Source: Sphaerimonospora cavernae
Lineage (GTDB): Bacteria > Actinomycetota > Actinomycetes > Streptosporangiales > Streptosporangiaceae
Direction: 5' to 3'
Assembly (NCBI RefSeq): GCF_042435035.1
Contig: NZ_JBHMQT010000003.1
Location: 186,001-250,000, forward strand
Length of the DNA stretch: 64,000 nucleotides
This document shows positions 1-7,284 of this stretch, piece by piece. Every line of letters starts with the position of its first letter. The first letter of the stretch is position 1. Under the pieces are notes generated by a model that had not been told where the DNA came from, did no database searches, and was given only the letters and a program-made list of their open reading frames with translations. Both the position numbers and the translations under genes were made by a program.

Positions 1-942
1 CGGGCGCTGGACGCCCTGGACCGTCAGATCACCGCCGACACACTGGCCCGAGTGGAAGCGGCGAACGCCCGCATCGACACGGGCAGCCAGCCCGCGCTGG
101 CCGAGTTCGACACGATCCGCGGCCTGGCCGGACTCGGCTCCTACCTGCTGCGCCGCGACCCGGACGGGCAGGCGGTCCGCGCCGTCCTGACCTACCTGGT
201 ACGCCTGACCGAACCGCTGGCCCTGGACGGGGAGACGTTGCCCGGCTGGTGGGCGGCCTGCGGGCCCTCCGGTCTCGCCGAATCCCGCATGCCGGGCGGT
301 CATGCCAACAACGGGATGGCCCACGGTATCGGCGGCCCCCTGGCCCTGCTGGCGCTCGCCGTACTGCACGGCGTCACCGTGAACGGCCACCATGAGGCGA
401 TCGGCCGAATCCTCGCCTGGCTCGACCAGTGGCGCACCCGCAACGGCTGGCCCTACTTCGTCACCCGCCCTCAGCTGAACGCCGGGCAGATCAAGGCGAC
501 CTCGCCCCGCCGACCGTCGTGGTGCTACGGCACGGCGGGATTGGCCCGCACCCAGCAGCTCGCCGCCCTCGCGCTCGGCGACACCGCACGCCGTCATGCC
601 GCCGAAGACGCCCTCGTCCACGCGGTCACCGATCGCGCCCACCTCGCCACGGCCACCGACGCCTCGCTGTGCCACGGCCACGCCGGGTTCGCTCACATCG
701 CCATCCGCGCGGCGGCTGACGCCGCCCCGTGCATGGCCGTACGGCTGCGCGCCGCCGCCCTGCACCTGCTGGAGGTCATCCACCCGCCCGGCACCGACCC
801 TGCGAAGGCTGCCGACCGGCTCCTGGCATCGGCCGGCCCCGCCCTGCTCGAAGGCGCCACCGGGATCGCCCTCGCGACCGCGTCCGCAGCGTCAGTGACA
901 GGCCCCGTCACCGGTTGGGACACCTGCCTGCTCATTACCTGA
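1..942 (+). CDS. LanC-like lanthionine synthetase, 3' part
   Basis: The frame is open from base 1, so the 5' end lies outside the window. The visible 313 residues are the C-terminal part of a LanC-type cyclase, the zinc enzyme that adds cysteine thiols to dehydroalanine or dehydrobutyrine in lanthipeptides. The motifs WCYGTAG (codons near 525-545) and CHGHAGF (near 670-690) supply the expected Cys and Cys-His zinc ligands of the alpha/alpha toroid. The stop is followed 16 bp later by the next gene, so the two are probably co-transcribed. The precursor peptide and the main LanB dehydratase are presumably upstream. Family assignment is firm; the product is unknown. Confidence 0.88.
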   Translation, partial: RALDALDRQITADTLARVEAANARIDTGSQPALAEFDTIRGLAGLGSYLLRRDPDGQAVRAVLTYLVRLTEPLALDGETLPGWWAACGPSGLAESRMPGGHANNGMAHGIGGPLALLALAVLHGVTVNGHHEAIGRILAWLDQWRTRNGWPYFVTRPQLNAGQIKATSPRRPSWCYGTAGLARTQQLAALALGDTARRHAAEDALVHAVTDRAHLATATDASLCHGHAGFAHIAIRAAADAAPCMAVRLRAAALHLLEVIHPPGTDPAKAADRLLASAGPALLEGATGIALATASAASVTGPVTGWDTCLLIT

Positions 943-958
943 AAGGGGACCACAACGC

Positions 959-3022
959 ATGTGGTGTCAGTGCAACATCGAGTTCACCGACCCCGCCACC
1001 GCCTACGAAGTCGCGGCTGCGGAACTCCTTCCCGCCCTGACCGCCGCCCACGGCAGCGGCCTCCTGCGCTCCTGGTGGTACATCCGGAAGAAGGGCGTGT
1101 GGCGGCTGCGGTACGCCATGAGCGGCGACACGAGCGTGATCGGCGATCTCCTGGACAAGCTGGCCACCGAGGGTCGCATCGTCGGTTGGGTTCCCGGCAT
1201 CTACGAACCCGAGACGCGCGCCTTCGGCGGCCCGCAGAGCATGGACATCGCGCACGAGCTGTTCCACCACGACAGTCGCCACCTGCTGAACCGTGCCGTC
1301 CAGAGCCATGCCACCCAGCCCGGTACGGCCGCGCCCGGTCAGCGGGAGACCAGCATCCTGCTGTGCGCCGCGATGATGCGCGCCGCCGGACTCGACTGGT
1401 ACGAGGCCGGGGACGTGTGGGCGCAGGTCGCCGAGCACCGTCCTGCCGACCCTGCCAACCCCGCCTGGCCTCCGGAGCGGGATGCAGGCCTGCAGGCGGC
1501 GATGCGCCGTCTGCTGACCGCCGATGCTCGCTCCCTGCCTCCACTCTCCGCTGGGTGGGTGGCCGCGTTCGAGAAGGCCGGACAATCCCTGGCCGACCTT
1601 GCCCAGCACGGGCGGCTACAGCGCGGCCTGCGCGCGATCCTCGCCCACCACGTGATCTTCCACGCCAACCGGGCGGGCCTGCCGGTGCCCGACCAGTCGG
1701 CCATCGCCACGCTCGCCGTCCAGACCGTGTTCACCCCCGCACGTAATCGCGTTTTCCCAGGTCAAAACCCGTCCACGACGACTAAGGTCCCGCCCATGAC
1801 AATCACCGATCAGCCCGCCGCCTCTCCCGAGAAACTGCGCGACGCCATGACGGACCGACTCCGTGACGGCGGTGTCATCCGCAGCTCCGCTGTCGAGACC
1901 GCGTTCCGGACGGTGCCCCGGCACCTGTTCGTTCCTGGCGTCTCAATCGCGTCGGCGTACGCCGACACCCCCGTCTACACCAAGCACGACGTCTCCGGCG
2001 CGTCGATCAGCGCGGCCTCCCAGCCGTGGATGGTCGCGGCGATGCTTGAGCAACTTGACCCGCTGCCCGGCCAGCGGATCCTCGAAGCCGGGGCGGGCAC
2101 CGGATACAACGCCGCACTGATGGGCACGATCGTCGGGCCGACCGGGCACGTCACCACGATCGACGTCGACGACGACCTGGTCGACGGGGCGCGCGAGCAC
2201 CTGGCCGCCGCCGGCGTCGGCAACGTCGGCGTGCTCCTCGGCGACGGTGCCCTCGGCCACGCAGACGGCGCTCCCTACGATCGGATCATCGCGACCGTCG
2301 GGGCTTGGGAGACCCCCACTGCCTGGCTGGAGCAACTCGCCCCCGGCGGTCGCCTGGTCGTACCACTGCGCCTGCGCGGCACGAACTCCCGCAGCATCGC
2401 CTTCGAACGCGACGACAACGGCTGGCGCGGCATCGACAGCAAGCTCGCCGTGTTCATGCCGCTACGCGGCATCGGTGACGACGCCCGCCGCGTCGTCACC
2501 CTGACCCCGGAGCAGGACGTGACTCTGCAGGTCCACAAGGACCAGGCGGTCGACCCCTCCGCGCTGGCCGGGGTGCTCGACACCGAGCGTCACGAGGCAT
2601 GGACCGGAGTGCTCTTCCCGCCGAACGTGCCGTTCGAATGGATGGAGCTGTGGCTGTGCCTGCGTCTGGACAACCCGCTCATGCGGATGAACGTCCAAGC
2701 CGATGCTGAGACCCGCAAGGTGACGGCCATGTTCCCCTGGGGTTCCATGGCGACCACCAGCGGCGGTGACCTGGCCTACCTCACCGTACGCCCCGCAGCA
2801 CAAGACGGCGGGAAGCTCTACGAGGTCGGCGTGGTCGGCCATGGCCCCGGAGGGCACGACCTCGCCGAGAACGTCGCAGCCGAGATCCGCACCTGGGACC
2901 AGGAACACCGCGACCGCACGGCGCGGTTCGAGCTGCCCGACGCCCCGCCCGATGCGGACCCCGGCAACGGACGGTTCGTCCTGCCCCGTTCCCACCACCC
3001 GATCCTCGTGATCTGGGAGTAA
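959..3022 (+). CDS. Fusion of LanB C-terminal-like domain with PCMT-like (FxLD-system) methyltransferase
   Basis: 687 aa, ATG start with an AAGGGG ribosome site about 10 bp upstream. Residues 1 to about 260 resemble the thiopeptide-type bacteriocin biosynthesis domain (the elimination domain of LanB-like dehydratases). From about residue 280 the protein is an L-isoaspartyl O-methyltransferase homologue with SAM motif I LEAGAGTGYN and a LFVPGVS segment, followed by a C-terminal extension of about 180 residues. PCMT homologues in lanthipeptide clusters methylate aspartate in the precursor and lead to aspartimide or isoaspartate. The Met at residue 280 looks like a former gene start, which suggests a fusion of two usually separable functions. 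Assignment to the FxLD class is from memory of the family. Confidence 0.8.
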   Translation: MWCQCNIEFTDPATAYEVAAAELLPALTAAHGSGLLRSWWYIRKKGVWRLRYAMSGDTSVIGDLLDKLATEGRIVGWVPGIYEPETRAFGGPQSMDIAHELFHHDSRHLLNRAVQSHATQPGTAAPGQRETSILLCAAMMRAAGLDWYEAGDVWAQVAEHRPADPANPAWPPERDAGLQAAMRRLLTADARSLPPLSAGWVAAFEKAGQSLADLAQHGRLQRGLRAILAHHVIFHANRAGLPVPDQSAIATLAVQTVFTPARNRVFPGQNPSTTTKVPPMTITDQPAASPEKLRDAMTDRLRDGGVIRSSAVETAFRTVPRHLFVPGVSIASAYADTPVYTKHDVSGASISAASQPWMVAAMLEQLDPLPGQRILEAGAGTGYNAALMGTIVGPTGHVTTIDVDDDLVDGAREHLAAAGVGNVGVLLGDGALGHADGAPYDRIIATVGAWETPTAWLEQLAPGGRLVVPLRLRGTNSRSIAFERDDNGWRGIDSKLAVFMPLRGIGDDARRVVTLTPEQDVTLQVHKDQAVDPSALAGVLDTERHEAWTGVLFPPNVPFEWMELWLCLRLDNPLMRMNVQADAETRKVTAMFPWGSMATTSGGDLAYLTVRPAAQDGGKLYEVGVVGHGPGGHDLAENVAAEIRTWDQEHRDRTARFELPDAPPDADPGNGRFVLPRSHHPILVIWE

Positions 3023-3025
3023 CCG

Positions 3026-4147
3026 GTGGAGCCCACCCCGGCGTCGTTCGCGCGGTTCCCCGTCGTCGCCCGGCCCCGCCCCGCCTGCGCCCCGCTCGAC
3101 GCCCGGGTGAGCCGCCTGTGCGAACTGGCCCGCACCGCCGACCGGGACGACGACCAGACCACCGCGTCGGCCGTGTTCAACCAGGCCGCGCTGCTGGCCA
3201 GCGACCTCGACCTGCCCGACCTGGCACGGGAGTGGTGTCACCGGCACGCCGACCTCTACCTGCGCGCCCGCCCCCTGACGGGGCGGGCCGCCCAGCACGC
3301 CCTCGAACCCCTCGTCAACCTCGCCCGCCTGCACATCCGCGCCGGCGACGGCGACACGGCGTTCCGCCTCCTCGACAGCTTGTACGAGGCCCTCGCCGCG
3401 CGCACCGACACCGTGATCGAGGGGATACAGGTGCCCGCCTCCGAGCTCACCCCCACCGACGGTGATCACCGAGAAGTCCTGCGGTGGCTGTGGACCGTCC
3501 ACCTCGCCGACGGCACCCGCGCCTTGACGACCGCAGGCCGCTGGCAGGACGCCCTCAACCACCTCCGCCACCGAAACGGCATCGGACAGCGTATGCTCGA
3601 CGGCCGCCAGGTCGCCGTCATTGCGCACGCAACCGCCGATGACGTAGGCACCGCCCGCGCCCTGCTGGCGGGCACCGAGCCTGGCGAGCCCTGGGAGGAC
3701 GCAGTCACCGCTTGCCTGGCCGCGCTCTGCGAGCCCAGACGGACCCAGGGCGAGGCCCTGGACGTGATGCTCAACCGCTACCGACGGATTGACCAGACCA
3801 CGTCCGGCCTGGTCGTGTTCCGAACCCGGCTGGGCCTATCGGTTATCGACGCCGCTGGGGGAGTCGGGCGATCGGAAGGGCGCGCCGTAGCCGTCACCTT
3901 GATCACGGGGGCTGTAGCGTCCGCGGACGGCTACGCCGCACGGGAGCTGCTCGACCATCCCGGGTGCGCGGCCTTACTGGAATCGGAGCAGGCGACCGCC
4001 CTCACGCGCGTGCTTCAAGCCAGCGCGCTCGGCCGGCGGCGACTCCCGGAGCGTCTGATGGCGAAGCTGTCGGCTGCACTGGATATGAGCGACACGGTGA
4101 TCACTCGTACGCTGGGGGCGGCCCCCAAGGGGGCTGAGAGAGCCTGA
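3026..4147 (+). CDS. Helical-repeat (TPR-like) protein of lanthipeptide locus, function unknown
   Basis: 373 aa, GTG start 3 bp after the preceding stop, so almost certainly translated from the same mRNA. The sequence is Ala/Leu/Arg-rich with repeated helix pairs (for example LARLHIRAGDGDTAFRLLDS and ALTTAGRWQDALNHL) that look like tetratricopeptide-type repeats. No catalytic motif, signal peptide or membrane segment is visible. Operon position suggests a role in the lanthipeptide pathway, perhaps a scaffold or immunity/regulatory partner, but nothing in the sequence proves it. No name is assigned. Confidence 0.6.
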   Translation: MEPTPASFARFPVVARPRPACAPLDARVSRLCELARTADRDDDQTTASAVFNQAALLASDLDLPDLAREWCHRHADLYLRARPLTGRAAQHALEPLVNLARLHIRAGDGDTAFRLLDSLYEALAARTDTVIEGIQVPASELTPTDGDHREVLRWLWTVHLADGTRALTTAGRWQDALNHLRHRNGIGQRMLDGRQVAVIAHATADDVGTARALLAGTEPGEPWEDAVTACLAALCEPRRTQGEALDVMLNRYRRIDQTTSGLVVFRTRLGLSVIDAAGGVGRSEGRAVAVTLITGAVASADGYAARELLDHPGCAALLESEQATALTRVLQASALGRRRLPERLMAKLSAALDMSDTVITRTLGAAPKGAERA

Positions 4148-4374
4148 CGCGGCGGTGCACGGCGAAGACGACCTGCCGGACGGCACGAAACCACGACTGT
4201 CGCACCTTCTCCGCCCGCACGGCCCCTTGACCTGCCGTGCTACCCCTTCCCCGACTTCGCTTCTCCGCGGCTTTCGTGCGTCCGGGCTCACGCGGTGTCG
4301 TCGGCCCTGGTTCCTCGTCATGCGCCGAGCAGACCACGGAATGTGGAGAGCGGAACAGTGAGAGGATTGCGAGG

Positions 4375-5352
4375 GTGACGGCAAGAACCAGTGACATCGA
4401 GAAGGCGGCCGGGGTGCTGCGCGCCGGAGGCCTGGTGGCCTTCCCAACCGAAACCGTCTACGGCCTGGGCGCCAACGCCGAGGACCCCGCCGCCGTCACG
4501 CGCATCTTCCAGGTCAAGGGGCGCCCGCCCTCCCACCCCCTGATCGTCCACATCGGCGGTGCGGAGCACCTGGGCGACTGGGTCGAGGACGTGCCCGCGA
4601 CGGCACGCCTGCTGGCCGAACGCTTCTGGCCGGGGCCGCTCACGCTGGTCCTGCGTCGCGGTCGCCGGGTGCCCCTCGAGGCGACCGGTGGCCTGGAGAC
4701 GGTGGCCGTGCGCGTGCCCGACCACCCTTTCGCACTCGCGCTGCTGTCGGCCTTCGGCGGCGGCATCACGGCCCCGTCCGCCAACCGCTTCGGCTCGGTC
4801 AGCCCCACAACGGCGAACCACGTCCGTGCGGAGCTCGGCGACGCCGTCGACTTCGTGCTGGACGGCGGCCCCTGCGAGGTCGGCGTCGAGTCGACCATCG
4901 TCGACGTCACGGGCGAGATCCCGAGCGTCCTTCGGCCCGGCGGGGTGACGCGCGAGGACCTCGAAGCGGTGCTGGGGTGCCCGCTTGCGGTCCACGCGAC
5001 GAGCCGCGTTCGGGTGCCGGGCCAGCATCCATCACACTACGCGCCGCGTGCGCGGGTCGTCCTCGTCGAGCCCGAGAAGGTCGTCGCCGAAGCGGAGCTC
5101 GCGCAGGAGCTAGGGCACCAGGTGGGCGTCTTTCTTCCCCCCTCCTTCGCCGACGCTCCGGTGAAGGCGCACGCCGTGGTGGCGGTGCCCGGCTCGATGG
5201 CCGCCTACGCGCGCGGGCTGTACGGGTTCCTGCGCGAGCTCGACCAGCGGGGGTGCGACCTCATCGTCGCGTCCTTGCCGGTGGAGGAGGGGCTGGGACT
5301 CGCGATCGCCAACCGGCTCCGCCGCGCTGCGGGGCCCCGGGCCTCCGAGTGA
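4375..5352 (+). CDS. L-threonylcarbamoyladenylate synthase (Sua5/YrdC family)
   Basis: 325 aa from a GTG start. An in-frame extension to 4237 has no family similarity, while the YrdC fold starts just after 4375 (IEKAAGVLRAGG, then FPTETVYGLGANA). The enzyme makes threonylcarbamoyl-AMP from threonine, bicarbonate and ATP for t6A37 modification of ANN-decoding tRNAs. The YrdC domain occupies about residues 8-200 (KGRPPSHPLIVH, SANRFGSVSPT), then the linker PSHYAPRARVVL and a Sua5 C-terminal domain to the end, so this is the long two-domain form. It stands alone between the lanthipeptide locus and a convergent carbonic anhydrase. It may be a second copy in the genome, which cannot be judged here. 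Confidence 0.9.
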   Translation: MTARTSDIEKAAGVLRAGGLVAFPTETVYGLGANAEDPAAVTRIFQVKGRPPSHPLIVHIGGAEHLGDWVEDVPATARLLAERFWPGPLTLVLRRGRRVPLEATGGLETVAVRVPDHPFALALLSAFGGGITAPSANRFGSVSPTTANHVRAELGDAVDFVLDGGPCEVGVESTIVDVTGEIPSVLRPGGVTREDLEAVLGCPLAVHATSRVRVPGQHPSHYAPRARVVLVEPEKVVAEAELAQELGHQVGVFLPPSFADAPVKAHAVVAVPGSMAAYARGLYGFLRELDQRGCDLIVASLPVEEGLGLAIANRLRRAAGPRASE

Positions 5353-5436
5353 CCGGCACCGACGCCGTTCGATGTTCCTGCCGGAGCGCCCACCGGGTCC
5401 CAAATGCACGAAGGTCGTGCCCGCCCTGAATAACCG

Positions 5437-5658
5437 TCATGACCGGGTCTGCCAGGGATTGGTGGCGTGCCCTGGCTGCTCCCGGACGCGGGTGCCGGGT
5501 GGATTCGTGACGGGTTCGGCTGGGCGCTCACCGGTCTGGCAGACCAGGCGCAGTTCGTCAGTGATCATGGTTGCCCCGTGGCACCTCTCGCAGTCTGCGG
5601 CGAGGGCCAGGCCGGCGTGAGGTACGGGATAGGGAGCGTGACCGGCTCCGGGGGCCAT
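5437..5658 (-). CDS. Possible small CxxC protein (doubtful)
   Basis: The 349-bp gap between the Sua5 and carbonic anhydrase genes (5353-5701) contains one candidate reading frame of 73 aa with an ATG start. It has a CERCHGATMI and LVCQTGE pattern, a half-preserved zinc-ribbon look (CxxC but only one Cys in the second knuckle). No good ribosome site precedes it and GC-rich chance frames are common. Nothing else recognisable is seen in the gap. Confidence 0.25.
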   Translation of the reverse strand: MAPGAGHAPYPVPHAGLALAADCERCHGATMITDELRLVCQTGERPAEPVTNPPGTRVREQPGHATNPWQTRS

Positions 5659-5701
5659 GCGCGGTGTGACATGGGCTGTGCAACGGCTGGCGGAGCTTCG
5701 G

Positions 5702-6343
5702 TCACGCTGCGGAGTCGGCGGTGACTTCGAGGCCGCGGGCTGCTACCACCTGGGCGCTGCCGTCGGCCAGGCGGTAGCACAGGCCCACGACGGCGACCTG
5801 ACCGGCGTCGACCCGTTCGGCGAGCACCCGAGAGCGGTCCAATAGCAGGTCAACCGTGTGCCTTATGTGCTCAGCCAGGATCTCGTCGGCCTTCACGCGA
5901 CCTGCGGCCCGCGCCGCGAGCACGCTGGGCGTCACCCGCTCGACTACGTCCCGGACGTACCCGGCCGGCACCATCCCGTCCTCCAGCGCGGCGCGCGCGG
6001 CGCTCACCGCGCCGCACGAGTCATGGCCGAGGACCACCACCAGCGGGCAGTCCAGCAGGTCCACCCCGTACTCGATGCTCCCCAGCACCTCCATGCCCAT
6101 CACATGGCCCGCGGTGCGCACCACGAACAGGTCACCCAGGCCACGATCGAAGATGATCTCTGCGGCCAACCGGGAGTCGGAGCACCCGAACAGGACGGCG
6201 AACGGGCGCTGGCGCGGTGCGATCTCGGCGCGGCGTGTCGCGTTCTGGTTCGGGTGCTGCGGGGCGCCCGTAACGAAGCGCTGGTTACCGGCGAGCAGCA
6301 GTTCGAAGGCTTCCGTGGGAGTCAGGGACTTGATCTCGGTCAC
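5702..6343 (-). CDS. Beta-class carbonic anhydrase
   Basis: 213 aa. It interconverts CO2 and bicarbonate in the cytoplasm. The zinc ligands and dyad of beta carbonic anhydrases are present: Cys54-x-Asp56-x-Arg58 in GCSDSR, and His107 and Cys110 in GHDSCGA. The spacing and full length match the bacterial family. The gene is convergent with the Sua5 gene; both enzymes handle bicarbonate, but there is no sign of co-regulation. Confidence 0.95.
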   Translation of the reverse strand: MTEIKSLTPTEAFELLLAGNQRFVTGAPQHPNQNATRRAEIAPRQRPFAVLFGCSDSRLAAEIIFDRGLGDLFVVRTAGHVMGMEVLGSIEYGVDLLDCPLVVVLGHDSCGAVSAARAALEDGMVPAGYVRDVVERVTPSVLAARAAGRVKADEILAEHIRHTVDLLLDRSRVLAERVDAGQVAVVGLCYRLADGSAQVVAARGLEVTADSAA

Positions 6344-6392
6344 GACCGCAGCCTAGGCCAAGCCCCCCGGCAGTCGCGCTGCCGGGCCTCGC

Positions 6393-7252
6393 TCAGCTGT
6401 CTGGCAGCTGTTCGATCTTCTTACAGCGAAGTCCTGCAGCCCGGGCCCGCATCGACTGGCCGGTGTCGAAGGTGATCAGGGTAACGGGACGGCCTGCCAG
6501 CACTTTGATGGAGACGGCCTGGTCGACGATTTCGTCATCGTTGATGGGAAGACGTACATGACCTCGCGAATCGACGACGACTTCGACGGTGACCTGTCCC
6601 CGTGGAATACCGCCGGTGTTCAGGGGTGAATAGTCCTCGGGCCGGAGTTCCGCGGCCTGTGTCGGTTGGACAGTAGCCGGTCGAGCACAGCCAAGGTGTG
6701 CCGTGCTCTCCACCGCGTATGCCTGTCTTTGGACTGTTTGAGATCGTCCAGCTCGTCAACCACGACCATGGGCACCAGCAGGTGAATTGGCTCGTCTCGG
6801 AGCTGAAGGAGGCCGGCGAGGTCGAGGTCTTCAACCTTGTCGTCATGGTGGATGAAGAAGCTGGTATCAGGCACCACGAAGACGCCTGAACGCGACCAGC
6901 GCTCGATCTGCTCGGCGAGGCGCTGAGCAGCTAAGCCAAGACCAATCTCTCGATCCTCCAGTTCTGTGGCGATGAGCTCCCTCATCCGGTCGGGGGGCAG
7001 CGAGGAGCCGTTCATCGCTTGCAAGGTCCAATACCGCCTGGTCAGAACAAGCTGGTCCAGATCTTCGGCACTGATGTGGTGCCGCAGGATGTAGACCGCG
7101 TTGTCCACCCAGTTGAGATAAGCAGCGTGGAACTGCTGAGAGTGCAAGTCCAAGGTGCCTGACCTGCGTACTTCACTCACACGCGAATACACGTCCTGCA
7201 GCGCTTTGAGCGCGTTCTCCCGGTTCCCGCCGGGCGGTAACTTGACCGGCAT
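6393..7252 (-). pseudogene. PIN-domain protein gene interrupted by a frameshift
   Basis: Read from 7252, an N-terminal helical region (about residues 1-125) leads into a PIN nuclease domain: VPDTSFFIHH (first acidic residue) and VVVDELDDLKQSKD. The frame then runs into a stop at 6620 after the unrelated tail HRPRNSGP. The missing second half of the domain lies in another frame, ending at 6393: PTQAAELRPEDYS, GGIPRGQVTVE, LPINDDEIVD (acidic residues) and TFDTGQSMRARAAGLR. A single -1 shift near 6665 joins LDRLLSN to PTQAAEL without loss. A one-base deletion, a sequencing error or programmed -1 frameshifting could explain this; no obvious slippery heptamer is seen. PIN domains are Mg-dependent ribonucleases. 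Confidence 0.75.
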
Positions 7253-7284
7253 GCCCTGATCTTTCCATGTCGGTCTGACGACGT

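Noticed and set aside
2462..3628. A 388-aa minus-strand frame across the lanthipeptide genes
   Set aside because: Antisense to two well-supported plus-strand genes and of low-complexity composition.
4101..4397. A 98-aa minus-strand frame before the Sua5 gene
   Set aside because: Overlaps the 3' end of the TPR-like gene and the Sua5 start; no recognisable motif or ribosome site.
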